From Pseudomonadota bacterium (GTDB taxonomy: Bacteria; Desulfobacterota; Desulfovibrionia; Desulfovibrionales; Desulfovibrionaceae), in contig JAFABC010000074.1 in assembly GCA_023426275.1 (NCBI GenBank), positions 1 through 42,616 of the forward strand: 42,616 nt of DNA, written 5' to 3'. Below are positions 1 through 8,688 of this stretch, in pieces; the stretch's first letter is position 1, and each line of letters begins with the position of its first letter. Under the pieces are notes generated by a model, which saw only the letters and a program-made list of their open reading frames with translations, did not search any database and was not told the origin of the DNA. The translations under genes were made by a program, and so were the position numbers.

Positions 1-7
1 CGGGGGT

Positions 8-48
8 GGGGGGGGGGGGGGGGGGCGGCGCCCCCCCCCCCCCCCCCC
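8..48. repeat. G18/C18 perfect hairpin downstream of livF
   Basis: Eighteen Gs (8-25), the loop CGGCG (26-30) and eighteen Cs (31-48) form an uninterrupted all-GC stem. It lies just beyond the stop of livF and continues into GCCGCCGGAGGCGTC, which is the reverse complement of the GACGCCTCCGGCGGC motif at 42496-42510. It may therefore be an inverted member of the dispersed repeat seen there and act as a terminator. Homopolymers this long at a window edge may also be a sequencing or assembly error. Confidence 0.6.
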
Positions 49-86
49 GCCGCCGGAGGCGTCTTTGCCTTGTCTTCCCTTCCCGC

Positions 87-791
87 CTAGCCGCCCAGGT
101 AGGCCGCGCGAACGCGTTCGTCGGCGATGAGTTCCTGGCCGGTGCCGGACAGCGTCACCAGCCCGGATTCGAGCACGTAGGCGTGGTGGGCGACCTGGAG
201 GGCGGCGTGGGCGTTTTGTTCGACCAGCAGCACGGTCATGCCCTTGGCGTTGATGGTCTTGATGATGTCGAAGACCTCGCGCACGAGCAGCGGAGCCAGG
301 CCCAGGCTCGGCTCGTCGAGCATGACCAGCTCCGGCGCGCTCATGAGCGCCCGGCCGACGGCCAGCATTTGCTGTTCGCCGCCGGAGAGGGTGCCGCCTT
401 TCTGGTTGCGCCGTTCGGACAGGCGCGGGAACAGCTCGAACACCCAGGCCATGTCCCGGGCGATGCCGGCCTTGTCCGAGCGGCTGTAGGCGCCGAGCTG
501 GAGGTTTTCCAGCACCGAGAGGTGGGGGAAGATGTGGCGGCCTTCGGGGGACATGACGATGCCGGCCTTGACGATGCCCACCGGATCGGTGCCGGTGAGG
601 TCCCGGCCGTTCCAGGTGATGGTGCCCCGGCGGTGTTTGCACAGGCCGGAGATGGCGCGCAGGGTGCTGGTCTTGCCCGCGCCGTTGGCCCCGATGAGCG
701 TGACGATCTGGCCGGTGGGGACGTCGATGGAGATGCCCTTGACGGCCTTGATGCCGCCGTAGGCCACGTGGAGATCACGGACTTCAAGCAT
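87..791 (-). CDS. livF: Branched-chain amino acid ABC transporter, ATPase LivF
   Basis: This 234-residue cytoplasmic ATPase pairs with LivG to power import of leucine, isoleucine and valine (or related substrates) through LivH/LivM. Visible are Walker A GANGAGKTS (residues 34-42), the signature LSGGEQQ, Walker B LVMLDEPS and the switch histidine region LLVEQNAH typical of LivF. The length is normal for LivF (about 235). The ATG lies inside the end of livG (8-nt overlap), which indicates translational coupling. It is the last gene of the iclR-livKHMGF run, and a very strong GC hairpin follows it. The family assignment is secure. The exact substrate is not, because liv-type systems also import aromatic acids, amides or urea. 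Confidence 0.95.
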   Translation of the reverse strand: MLEVRDLHVAYGGIKAVKGISIDVPTGQIVTLIGANGAGKTSTLRAISGLCKHRRGTITWNGRDLTGTDPVGIVKAGIVMSPEGRHIFPHLSVLENLQLGAYSRSDKAGIARDMAWVFELFPRLSERRNQKGGTLSGGEQQMLAVGRALMSAPELVMLDEPSLGLAPLLVREVFDIIKTINAKGMTVLLVEQNAHAALQVAHHAYVLESGLVTLSGTGQELIADERVRAAYLGG

Positions 792-1566
792 GGGCCTGCT
801 CCTCCCCGAGGTAGGCGGTGATGACCTTGGGATCGGACCGGATGGCCTCGGGGGGGCCGGAGGCGATGGTCTGGCCGTAGTCCAGCACCCAGAGGTGCTC
901 GCAGATGCCCATGACCACCTTCATGTCGTGTTCGATCAGCAGGATGGTCAGGCCGAACGTCTCGCGGATGCTGCGGATAAAGCCCATCAGCTCCTCGGAC
1001 TCCTGGGGATTCATGCCGGCGGCCGGCTCGTCGAGGAGCAGAAACGACGGCCCGGTGGCCAGGGCCCGGGCGATCTCCAGCCGGCGTTGCGCCCCGTAGG
1101 GCAGGCTGGAGGCCTTTTCTCCGGCCACGTCGGCCAGTCCGACCACGTCGAGCAGTTCCAGGCACTGCCGGCGCATGTCGCGGGTTTCGCGCAGGGCGCC
1201 CGGCAGAAAGAACAGGTAGTGCAGCCAGCTGGTCTTCTGGCGCAGGTGGCGGCCGATCATGACGTTTTCCAGCACCGTCTCGTTGTTGAACAGGCGGATG
1301 TTCTGGAAGGTCCGGGCAATGCCGGCGTGGCAGAGCTTGTAGGGCGGCAGGCCTTCCACGGGGCGGCCTTCGAGGAGCACCTGTCCCGAGGTCGGCCGGT
1401 AAAAGCCGGTGATCATGTTGAAACAGGTGGTCTTGCCCGCGCCGTTGGGGCCGATCAGCCCCGTGATGCTGCCCCGGTGAAAGACGGCCGAGAAATCGGA
1501 CACGGCGAGCAGGCCGCCAAAGCGCATGGTCAGGTCGCGGGCTTCGAGGATCACGTCGTTTGGCAT
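784..1566 (-). CDS. livG: Branched-chain amino acid ABC transporter, ATPase LivG
   Basis: This 260-residue ATPase is the second nucleotide-binding subunit of the liv system. Walker A GPNGAGKTT and the ABC signature-region sequence LPYGAQRRLE can be read. Walker B LLLDEPAAGMNPQE and the terminal LLIEHDMKVVMGI are typical of LivG, which is longer than LivF in its helical part. The start MPNDVILEARD is chosen because its ATG overlaps the livM stop as ATGA, the usual coupling in this operon. A longer reading frame upstream is only the antisense-side extension of livM. The 3' end overlaps livF by 8 nt. Confidence 0.95.
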   Translation of the reverse strand: MPNDVILEARDLTMRFGGLLAVSDFSAVFHRGSITGLIGPNGAGKTTCFNMITGFYRPTSGQVLLEGRPVEGLPPYKLCHAGIARTFQNIRLFNNETVLENVMIGRHLRQKTSWLHYLFFLPGALRETRDMRRQCLELLDVVGLADVAGEKASSLPYGAQRRLEIARALATGPSFLLLDEPAAGMNPQESEELMGFIRSIRETFGLTILLIEHDMKVVMGICEHLWVLDYGQTIASGPPEAIRSDPKVITAYLGEEQAHA

Positions 1567-2603
1567 CAGGCCTTCTCCCGGGAAAACACGCCGAAGATGG
1601 AGCGCCAGGTCAGTTCGCGCATGCCCATGAGTCCTTCGCGGCGAAAGAGAATGATGATGATGAGCGCCAGGGAAAAGACCACCATGCGCATGCCCGGAAT
1701 GCCCGGCAGGGAAAAGCCCAGGATGTCGATGGGGTTTTCCACGATGCGCAGCCATTCGAGCAGCACGGTGATGCCGATCCCGGCCAGGACCGAGCCGGTG
1801 AGCGAGCCGAGGCCGCCGGCCACCACGATCATGAGGACGTTGAAGGTCAGGGTGAACAGGAACATCTTCGGGTCGATGGTGGTGAGCAGGCTGGCCAGGA
1901 GCGCGCCGCCGACACCCGCGAAAAACGACCCCACCGTAAACGACAGCAGCTTGTAGCGGAACACGTTGACGCCCATGGCCTTGGCCGCGATCTCGTTGTC
2001 GCGGATGGCCTTGAACACGTTGCCGGTGTTGCTTTGCAACAGCCGCACGATGACGAACAGGGTGATCAGGGCCCAGCCGAAGTTCCACCACAGGTTGGCG
2101 TATTCGGGGATGCCCTTGAAGCCGAGCGCGCCGTTGGTCAGGCGGGGCATGTTGTTGGCCACGACCCGGATGATCTCGGCAAAGCCCAGGGTGGCGATGC
2201 CGAGGTAGTCGTCGCCCAGGCGCAGCAGCGGAATGCCGACCAGGGCGCCGAACAGGGCGGCCACCGCGCCGCCGGCCAGAACGGCCACGAAAAACGGGGC
2301 ATGGGCGGCCATGACCCAGCCGTAGGCCGGCTGGAGCAGGAACAGCATGTCCTTTTGCACCGGCGTCATGATGCAGATGGAGCAGACGTAGGCGCCGATG
2401 GCCATGAAGCCGGCGTGGCCGAGGCTGAACAGGCCCGTGAACCCGTAGATGAGGTTGAGGGACAGGGCCAGGATGATGTTGATGGCGATCAGGTTGAGGA
2501 TCTGGATCTGATAGCCGTTGAAAGACCCCTCGGCCATGTACAGGAACAGGCCGAGGGCCCCGACGGCCAGCAGGTTGAGCAAAATGGTGGGGGCGCGTCG
2601 CAT
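1566..2603 (-). CDS. livM: Branched-chain amino acid ABC transporter, permease LivM
   Basis: This 345-residue inner-membrane permease has many hydrophobic segments. The motif region IYGFTGLFSLGHAGFMAIGAY is the conserved LivM/LivH permease sequence, and VVAGGLGSLTGSVLAG is the cytoplasmic loop that docks the ATPases. With LivH it forms the translocation channel. Both ends overlap their neighbours by ATGA (livH stop with its start, its stop with the livG start), so the five genes are tightly co-translated. The first residues MRRAPTILLN lead straight into a transmembrane segment, as usual for the family. Confidence 0.95.
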   Translation of the reverse strand: MRRAPTILLNLLAVGALGLFLYMAEGSFNGYQIQILNLIAINIILALSLNLIYGFTGLFSLGHAGFMAIGAYVCSICIMTPVQKDMLFLLQPAYGWVMAAHAPFFVAVLAGGAVAALFGALVGIPLLRLGDDYLGIATLGFAEIIRVVANNMPRLTNGALGFKGIPEYANLWWNFGWALITLFVIVRLLQSNTGNVFKAIRDNEIAAKAMGVNVFRYKLLSFTVGSFFAGVGGALLASLLTTIDPKMFLFTLTFNVLMIVVAGGLGSLTGSVLAGIGITVLLEWLRIVENPIDILGFSLPGIPGMRMVVFSLALIIIILFRREGLMGMRELTWRSIFGVFSREKA

Positions 2604-3496
2604 CAGACTTTATCCTCCGGGCGTTCGCCGAGCAGGCCGGTCGGTTTGACCATCAGGACGAGGATCAGCAACACGAAGGCGAAAGCGTCCCGGTAACCGG
2701 CCAGATCCGGGAAGAAGGCCACGGTCATGATCTCGATGAACCCCAGGGTGACCCCGCCGATGACCGCGCCCTGGATGGAGCCGATGCCCCCGAACACGGC
2801 GGCGATGAAGGCCTTGAAACCGGGGATGGTGCCCATGATGGGCTGGAGTTGCGGATAGCGCAGGGCCCACATGATGCCGCTGGCCGCGGCCAGGGCCGAG
2901 CCGATGCCGAAGGTGAAGGCGATGACCCGGTTGACGGGCACGCCCATGAGGTAGCTCGTCTCGATGTCCTTGCTGATGGCCCGCATGCCGAGCCCGATCT
3001 TGGTCCGGTAGACCACGTAGACCAGGACCAGCATGAGCAGCAGGGACAAAAGCGGCACGAACAGGGTCAGCGGCAGCACGCGCACCCCGTGGAACAGGAT
3101 GGGGTTTTCCAGCCATTCCGGGCGGTAGACCTCCCGGGGGATGGCCTGGAAAAAGACGATGGCCACGTTTTGCAGGAAAAAGGAGACGCCGATCGAACTG
3201 ATCAGGGCCGAGATGCGCGGGGCGTCGCGCAGGGGGCGGTAGGCCACCTGGTCCACGAGCACGCCGAGGCCCGCCGTCACCAGGATGGCCAGCACCATGG
3301 CCAGGGGCCAGGGCAGGTGGCCGAGGGTGATGCCCCAGAAGACGAAATAGGCCCCGAGCATGAAAATTTCGCTGTGGGCAAAATTGATCAGGCGCAGGAT
3401 GCCGTAGACCATGGTGTAGCCGATGGCCACCAGGGCGTACAGACTGCCGAGCGTCAGGCTGTTGAGGATATTCTGGATGAACGTGGCCAGAGTCAT
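2603..3496 (-). CDS. livH: Branched-chain amino acid ABC transporter, permease LivH
   Basis: This 297-residue inner-membrane permease partners LivM. The sequence has the LivH hallmarks GSLYALVAIGYTMVYGILRLINFAHSE near the N-terminus (split here over residues 17-43) and AAVFGGIGSIQGAVIGG in the EAA-like loop. The length is typical. It is separated from livK by 107 nt that contain a strong hairpin, while it overlaps livM. This spacing suggests that the periplasmic binding protein is made in excess over the membrane complex. Assignment to the LivH family is firm, but substrate specificity is inferred only from the operon. Confidence 0.95.
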   Translation of the reverse strand: MTLATFIQNILNSLTLGSLYALVAIGYTMVYGILRLINFAHSEIFMLGAYFVFWGITLGHLPWPLAMVLAILVTAGLGVLVDQVAYRPLRDAPRISALISSIGVSFFLQNVAIVFFQAIPREVYRPEWLENPILFHGVRVLPLTLFVPLLSLLLMLVLVYVVYRTKIGLGMRAISKDIETSYLMGVPVNRVIAFTFGIGSALAAASGIMWALRYPQLQPIMGTIPGFKAFIAAVFGGIGSIQGAVIGGVTLGFIEIMTVAFFPDLAGYRDAFAFVLLILVLMVKPTGLLGERPEDKV

Positions 3497-3551
3497 GGGA
3501 AGTCCTTGTCGCGTGTATGGCTACCGGTCGTCCGGCCGCGCCGTGTTTTCG

Positions 3552-3586
3552 TCCCGCGCGGCCGCGGAAGCGGCGGCCGCGCGGGA
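3552..3586 (-). terminator. livK-livH intercistronic 14-bp hairpin
   Basis: TCCCGCGCGGCCGC (3552-3565) pairs perfectly with GCGGCCGCGCGGGA (3573-3586) around a 7-nt loop. No U-run follows on the minus strand, so a processing or mRNA-stabilising role, or partial termination, is more likely than full termination. Such elements after binding-protein genes raise the ratio of binding protein to permease. Confidence 0.6.
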
Positions 3587-3603
3587 GCAGGAGGGCGAAC
3601 GCT

Positions 3604-4737
3604 TTAGAGCGCCGGGACGATTTCGCCTTCGTAGACCTTCTTGCCGTCCTTGATGACCACCAGACCCACGGGCTTTTCGGCGTCGTGGGTGGCGTTGATG
3701 GTGGTCTTGCCGGTCACGCCTTCAAAACCCTTGGTGGCGGCCAGGGCCTTGGCGATGGCTTCGGGATCGGCAGAGCCGGCCCGCTTGATGGCGTCGATGA
3801 TGATCATGTAGGCGTCGTAGCCCAGGGCGGAGTTCACGTTGGGCTCCTTGTCGGGATACTGGGCGCGCCAGTCGTCGGTGAACTTCTTGGCCATGGGGCT
3901 CATGTTCTTCATGGACGGATCGTAGGGGAAGGTGGTGTGGGTGAAGCCTTCCACGGCCTTGCCGCCGATGGCGGTGATCTTCGGGTTGTCCATGGCGTCG
4001 CCGCCCATGATCTTGAACTTGGCGCCCAGTTCGGCGGCCTGCTTCATGATGATGGCGCCCTCGGCGAAGTAGGAGGGGATGAACAGGACGTCGGGCTTCT
4101 CGCTGATGATCTTGGTCAGCTGGGCCGTGAAGTCCTGGTCGCCGGACTGGTAGTTGAGGGTGGCCACGACCTTGCCGCCGAGCTTGGTGAAGGAGCGCTC
4201 GAAGAATCTGGCCAGACCGACCGAGTAGTCGCTGGCCACGTCAACCAGCATGGCGGCCTTTTTGAGGCCCAGGGTCTTGTAGGCGTAGGTGGCCGCGCCG
4301 GCGCCCTGGTAGGGGTCGATGAAGCAGACCCGGAAGACGTACTTCTTGCCCTGGGTGACCAGCGGGTTGGTGCAGCTGGTGCCGACCTGGGGCACATGGG
4401 CCTTCTCGGACACCTCGCCGCCGGCCATGGCCAGGGACGAACCGTAGGTGCCGATGATGGCCTGGGCTTTTTCCTTTTCGATCAGGCGCTGGACCGCGTT
4501 GGCCGCCTCGACCTTGTCGGACTTGTTGTCCACCACGAACAGCTCGACCTTTTTGCCGAGGACCTCGGGCGTCTCCTTGTTGGCCATCTGCACGCCCTCG
4601 AGTTCGAGCTGGCCGCCAAAGGCGTTCTGGCCGGTCAGGGGCAGGAACACGCCGATCCGCACGGTGTCGTCGGCGCTCCAGGCCACGTTGGCCAGTCCCA
4701 GCACCAGGGCCAGGCACAGCATAAGGATTTTGCGCAT
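3604..4737 (-). CDS. livK: Branched-chain amino acid ABC transporter, periplasmic substrate-binding protein
   Basis: This 377-residue exported binding protein begins with a signal peptide (MRKILMLCLALVLGLANVAWSA, probable cleavage after the last Ala). The mature part reads VRIGVFLPLTGQNAFGG, then DNKSDKVEAANAVQRLIEKEK and VGTSCTNPLV. These are the conserved blocks of the type-I periplasmic fold (Peripla_BP_6) that bind the alpha-amino and carboxylate groups of the ligand. The start is supported by TGAGGAGAG about 6 nt upstream. It lies 45 nt after the IclR gene and 107 nt before livH. Close relatives also bind aromatic acids or other amino acids, so the ligand is not certain. Confidence 0.93.
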   Translation of the reverse strand: MRKILMLCLALVLGLANVAWSADDTVRIGVFLPLTGQNAFGGQLELEGVQMANKETPEVLGKKVELFVVDNKSDKVEAANAVQRLIEKEKAQAIIGTYGSSLAMAGGEVSEKAHVPQVGTSCTNPLVTQGKKYVFRVCFIDPYQGAGAATYAYKTLGLKKAAMLVDVASDYSVGLARFFERSFTKLGGKVVATLNYQSGDQDFTAQLTKIISEKPDVLFIPSYFAEGAIIMKQAAELGAKFKIMGGDAMDNPKITAIGGKAVEGFTHTTFPYDPSMKNMSPMAKKFTDDWRAQYPDKEPNVNSALGYDAYMIIIDAIKRAGSADPEAIAKALAATKGFEGVTGKTTINATHDAEKPVGLVVIKDGKKVYEGEIVPAL

Positions 4738-4782
4738 GTCACTCTCTCCTCATTGGTGTTGATGCCCGCCTTTTCGGATGGG

Positions 4783-5550
4783 CTACAGCGAAACCACTGC
4801 CGACAACTTTTTTGCCAGTTCCACGAGCGGTCCCGCGAACTGGTCTTCGAACTCCTGCATGGAAAAGCTTGCCGTGGTCGAATCGAAACTGACGCCGCCG
4901 ACAACGGCATTGGTGCGCAGGGAAAAAAGCGGCGCGCCAATGGCGATGAGGCCGGGCAGTGATTCCTCGTTGTTGCGGGCGTAGCCCAGCTGCCGGGCTT
5001 CGGCCAGATCGGCCAGCAGGGCCTGTGGCTCGGTGATGGTCCGGCTGGTCTGCCCGTCGAGTTCGAGCCGGCCGACAAGGGCGTGCAGCCGCTCCGGTTC
5101 GAGAAAGGCCATGGCCGCCTTGCCGGTGGCCAGATAGTGCAGGGCCGAGGAAAAGCTGAACGAGCGGAAGGCCCGGGTGTCCGTCGAGTCGTGGCGGTAG
5201 ATCAGATAGATGGCGTCGCCCGACAGGATGCCCACATCGACATGCAGGCCGTAGCGTTCGGCGGCCTCGTCCACCAGCGGCTTGACCAGCTGGTAGAGTT
5301 CGTTGTGCTCGATGATGGCCAGGGACAGGGACAGGGTGCGCACGCCCATGTGGTAGAGGCCCGAGCGGGGCGAGCGGGCCAGATAGCCCTGGTCGCACAG
5401 CATGCTGACGTAGCGGTGGGCGGAGGTTTTGCTGATGCCCACCCGTTCGGCGATTTCCTTGAGGGTGTAGCCCAGGTCCTCGACGCCGAGAAATTCCAGG
5501 ATGCCCAGGGCCCTGGCGAGGGATTCTGAAAATTTGACCTTTTTGTCCAC
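4783..5550 (-). CDS. IclR-family transcriptional regulator
   Basis: The predicted protein is 255 residues from a GTG at 5550, chosen because AGGACGG lies 7 nt upstream and because the family is 250-260 residues long. A GTG at 5667 would add 39 unlike residues. The N-terminal winged helix reads SLARALGILEFLGVED, then YTLKEIAERVGISKTSAHRYVSML, the classic IclR recognition helix. The C-terminal ligand-binding domain contains DVGILSGDAIYLIYRHDS and YLATGKAAMAFLEPERL. The gene is 45 nt upstream of livK on the same strand, so it may be co-transcribed with and control the liv operon, perhaps in response to the imported compound. That role is inferred from position only. Confidence 0.88.
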   Translation of the reverse strand: MDKKVKFSESLARALGILEFLGVEDLGYTLKEIAERVGISKTSAHRYVSMLCDQGYLARSPRSGLYHMGVRTLSLSLAIIEHNELYQLVKPLVDEAAERYGLHVDVGILSGDAIYLIYRHDSTDTRAFRSFSFSSALHYLATGKAAMAFLEPERLHALVGRLELDGQTSRTITEPQALLADLAEARQLGYARNNEESLPGLIAIGAPLFSLRTNAVVGGVSFDSTTASFSMQEFEDQFAGPLVELAKKLSAVVSL

Positions 5551-6075
5551 AAATCCGTCCTGGGGAGCATGATAGCGCAACGCCAATTCCGCAGAGCGGA
5601 ACAACCGGTCCGTGTGGACAGCCTGATACGCTGTCTTGGCATTTCTGTCAAAGCACGGTTGCCGCACCGGGGGGAAGGCGGGGCGTCCGTGGCGGTCGCC
5701 GGATCGTGCCCCCTGAATTTTCTGAAGGTTTTTGCGGGAATTTCCGTTTGGCGACCGTTCGGTTGCGCGTTTTTGGCCTGTGGCGGCTGCTCAGGGAGGC
5801 TTTTCACGGCGCGTCGGCGCGGCCGGCGACGTTTCCACTTGTCGGCGGCGGGTGGTTTTCGGGGCCGGCCGCCTCCTGGTCCCGATGCCGGCGGCGGAGT
5901 TCGCGTTTTTCGTTTTTGTCAAAGGTCGTGGCGCACCGTTTTGACGCTGGCCCGCCCCGGGCATATCCTTTACAAGGCAGACCCGGAGACGGCCGGGCCG
6001 GTCCTGGCCGCTTGGCCGCCTCCCTGTCGGCCGCCGTGCCCCACACCCGGGCACGCCTGTGAGGACGGTTGCACC
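5551..6075. other. Divergent intergenic region between iclR and the PLP enzyme gene
   Basis: This 525-nt stretch separates minus-strand iclR from the plus-strand aldolase-like gene. Apart from a plus-strand promoter at 5941-5969 and the weak upstream alternative start of iclR at 5667, I see no convincing gene. Frames open through it in several phases only because of high GC. It should contain the iclR/liv promoter, but I cannot point to a clear one. Confidence 0.5.
5941..5969 (+). promoter_or_regulatory. Sigma-70-type promoter for the PLP enzyme gene
   Basis: TTGACG (5941-5946) and TATCCT (5964-5969) are separated by exactly 17 nt, about 105 nt upstream of the ATG at 6076. The match to the consensus is good for a GC-rich genome. 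No transcription data are available. Confidence 0.5.
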
Positions 6076-7254
6076 ATGCACGCTTTTCCCACCACCACGC
6101 CCGTGGCGGAGGCCGTGACGGCCTCCCCCCTGGAGACGCTGGACACCCCCTGCCTGCTGCTCGACGAGGCCCGGATGCTGCGCAACATCAGCCGGTTGCG
6201 CGATCGGCTGGCCGCGGCCGGAGTCGGCTTTTCCCCGCACGTCAAGACGGCCAAGTGCCTGGAGGTGGTCCGGCGCTGCCTTGCCGGGCCGCATGGTCCG
6301 GCCACGGTATCGACCCTGCGGGAGGCGGAGGAGATGGCCGCCGGCGGGGTGACCGAGCTCACCTACGCCGTGGGCATCGCCCCGGCCAAGCTGCCCCGCG
6401 TCCAGGCTCTCCGGCACAGCGGCGTCGATCTGACCATCCTGCTCGACAGCCTGGAACAGGCCGCGGCCGTGGCGGCGGCCTCCGATCCGGCCGACCCGAT
6501 CGCGGTGCTCATCGAGCTGGACTGCGACGGCCACCGTTCGGGCGTCAAACCCGGGGATGCGGCCCTGCTCGGGGCCATTGCCGGGACGCTTGCCCCGACG
6601 GCGCGGCTGCGCGGCGTGCTGACCCATGCCGGCGAAAGCTACGAGGCGCGCGGCCGGGCGGCCCTTGAGGCGGCGGCGGAAAACGAACGGGCCGGCGCGG
6701 TTCTGGCGGCGGAGATTTTGCGCCGGCACGGCCACGCTTGTCCGGTGGTCAGCGTCGGTTCGACGCCCACGGCGCATTTCGCCCGCAGCTACGCAGGCGT
6801 CACCGAAGTCCGGGCCGGGGCCTTCGTCTTTTTCGATCTCGTCCAGGCCGGCATCGGCGTGTGCAGCCGCGACGACATCGCCCTGTCCGTGCTGGCCACG
6901 GTCATCGGCCATCAACGCGAAAAGGGCTGGACCATCATCGACGCCGGCTGGACGGCCCTGTCCTGCGATCGCGGCACGGCCACCCAGGCCGAGGATTGCG
7001 GCTACGGCGTCGTCTGCGACCTGCGCGGCCGGCCCCTGCCCGGGTTGCGGGTCGTCATCGCCAACCAGGAGCACGGCATCGTGGCCAGCCCGGCGGATTG
7101 GCGCGGGCCGAGGCCGGATTTGCCGCTCGGCGCGCGCCTGCGGATTTTACCCAGCCATGCCTGCGCCACGGCGGCCCAGCATGACCGCTATCAGGTCATC
7201 GGCGCGGGCGGCGACACCGTGACCGCCCAGTGGCCGCGCTTTGGCGGCTGGTAG
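6076..7254 (+). CDS. PLP-dependent D-threonine aldolase / D-serine dehydratase family protein (alanine racemase-like fold)
   Basis: This 392-residue cytosolic enzyme of the DSD1/D-threonine aldolase family (fold type III) uses pyridoxal phosphate to cleave or dehydrate D-hydroxy amino acids. LETLDTPCLLLDEARM opens the TIM barrel. HVKTAK carries the probable Schiff-base lysine (K57). VSVGSTPTAH binds the phosphate, and SHAC near residues 360-363 offers the His and Cys that hold the metal in this family. The ATG at 6076 has GAGG about 11 nt upstream and a promoter at 5941. It is followed by a LysE-type exporter. Which activity (threonine aldolase, serine dehydratase or another) cannot be decided from sequence alone. 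Confidence 0.85.
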   Translation: MHAFPTTTPVAEAVTASPLETLDTPCLLLDEARMLRNISRLRDRLAAAGVGFSPHVKTAKCLEVVRRCLAGPHGPATVSTLREAEEMAAGGVTELTYAVGIAPAKLPRVQALRHSGVDLTILLDSLEQAAAVAAASDPADPIAVLIELDCDGHRSGVKPGDAALLGAIAGTLAPTARLRGVLTHAGESYEARGRAALEAAAENERAGAVLAAEILRRHGHACPVVSVGSTPTAHFARSYAGVTEVRAGAFVFFDLVQAGIGVCSRDDIALSVLATVIGHQREKGWTIIDAGWTALSCDRGTATQAEDCGYGVVCDLRGRPLPGLRVVIANQEHGIVASPADWRGPRPDLPLGARLRILPSHACATAAQHDRYQVIGAGGDTVTAQWPRFGGW

Positions 7255-7311
7255 GAAAGAGGGCGGACATGCTCTGGCCTGCCTCGCGTATTCGCCTGAA
7301 CGGAGCGACAT

Positions 7312-7944
7312 ATGTTCGGTATTCATGATCTCGGGTTTTTCATCGTGTCGGGAATCCTGTTCAATCTGGCCCCGGGACCGGACGTGCTGTACGTGACGAG
7401 CCGGAGCATCCGTCACGGCGCGCGCGCCGGCGTCATCGCCGCCCTGGGAGTCAGCACGGGCTGTTTCGTGCACATCGCCGCCGCAGCTATCGGCCTGTCG
7501 GCCATGCTGGCGGCCTCGGCCACGGCGTTTACCGCGATCAAGCTGGTGGGCGCGGCCTATCTCGTCGTCTCCGGCCTGCTCATGCTCGTTTCCTGGAAAA
7601 AGCGTTCCGGGGACGACGCGCCGCCGCCGCGCGGCCCGAACACCCGCGGCGTATTTGTGCAGGGTTTTTTCACCAATGCCCTCAATCCCAAGGTCGCCCT
7701 GTTTTTCCTGGCGTTTCTCCCGCAGTTCATTGACCCGGCCTCGTCGGACAAGACCCTGGCCTTTGCCTGTCTTGGGCTGCTCCTCAACCTGACGGGCACC
7801 GCCTGCAACATGCTGCTCGCCTGGACGGCGGCGCGCATGGCGGGCGGCATTGGCCGGGCCTCGCGGGCAAAGTTGTTGTTCAGCAAGGGGGTGGGCGGGC
7901 TTTTCATCGCCCTCGGGGTCAAGCTGGCCCTGGCCGAGCAGTAG
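7312..7944 (+). CDS. LysE/RhtB-family amino acid exporter
   Basis: This 210-residue inner-membrane protein has six predicted membrane segments. Family signatures are FNLAPGPDVLYVTSRSIRHG near the N-terminus, the GVSTGCFVH turn, and GFFTNALNPKVALFFLAFLPQF in the centre, typical of the LysE superfamily that exports amino acids such as threonine, homoserine or lysine. It lies 57 nt after the PLP enzyme on the same strand and before a strong terminator, so the two genes probably form one transcript, with the exporter perhaps disposing of the amino acid handled by that enzyme. The substrate is unknown. Confidence 0.9.
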   Translation: MFGIHDLGFFIVSGILFNLAPGPDVLYVTSRSIRHGARAGVIAALGVSTGCFVHIAAAAIGLSAMLAASATAFTAIKLVGAAYLVVSGLLMLVSWKKRSGDDAPPPRGPNTRGVFVQGFFTNALNPKVALFFLAFLPQFIDPASSDKTLAFACLGLLLNLTGTACNMLLAWTAARMAGGIGRASRAKLLFSKGVGGLFIALGVKLALAEQ

Positions 7945-7975
7945 CGTTTCCGACTGGCGTTCGCCGCGCTTTTTA

Positions 7976-8030
7976 AACCAACAAGCCCATGCCGCCCGAG
8001 AAGGCGACATGGGCTTGTTGGTTTTCGCGA
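7976..8030. terminator. 16-bp rho-independent terminator after lysE-like gene
   Basis: AACCAACAAGCCCATG (7976-7991) pairs perfectly with CATGGGCTTGTTGGTT (8008-8023). The right arm runs directly into TTTTC, and the left flank is TTTTTAAA, so it can act in both directions. It ends the plus-strand pair at 6076-7944. Confidence 0.85.
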
Positions 8031-8688
8031 TGGCGGTTTTCAGCTTGCGTTTTGGACGCTCCAGTTTTTCCAGACATGGCCGACCAACCCCGGACCCGGG
8101 GGCAGCACGGGTTTGCCCGCGCTCCATCCCGACGGGGTCGCTTTTGTTCCCTTGCTTTCGCGAACGAGCTGGAAGGCCTGTATCTGGCCAGGATACATTG
8201 GGTTTGCACTGCACCGTTTCCCCCGTGTGAATGTCCGCATCTCGCCAAGACCCCGTTTCTCCATTTTTTTTTGTCTGTGTGCCATGAGACTTTTCGAGCA
8301 GGATGTCGTTCCTTCTGGACAACACAATGTGGTTGTGATTTTATGAAATACATCCAGGAAAGGGTCGGGCGCTGATTATATCAAGTAAGACAGAGGATTT
8401 TTTGATGCGAGGGTCGTCGTCATCCATAAAATAAGGCGATAAAGTATAAAGATTTTATGGTTAATATAATGACGGACCTGTGGTTGTGAAGAAAATAAAG
8501 AATAGTTGGTGGTTGCACTCTCTCTGCGTCAACAAACATCAGGAAGTTTTTCTACTCCATCCGAAAAATTGCTTGATAAAATAGTCTGTTACCACAGTTC
8601 AAAGTAGAACTTGCTATTTTCTGTTGTTAGAAAACGTCCGTCAACGTCGCGAGATGATGAATTTATAGCTCTACAAAACGGAGGATGT
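8024..8688. other. Gene-free boundary of an AT-rich insert
   Basis: The base composition shifts here from the GC-rich backbone to AT-rich DNA at roughly 8240. No open frame has a ribosome binding site or recognisable content. The last 100 nt should hold the promoter of the DsrE-like gene, but no strong consensus pair is seen. Confidence 0.5.

Noticed and set aside
3517..4962. Plus-strand open frame of 481 codons opposite livK
   Set aside because: It is the complement of livK, whose domains and signal peptide are clear. The translation is a Gly/Asp/His-rich antisense shadow caused by high GC.
8040..8375. Several overlapping open frames after the LysE-like gene
   Set aside because: They lack ribosome binding sites and recognisable content and overlap one another and the terminator.
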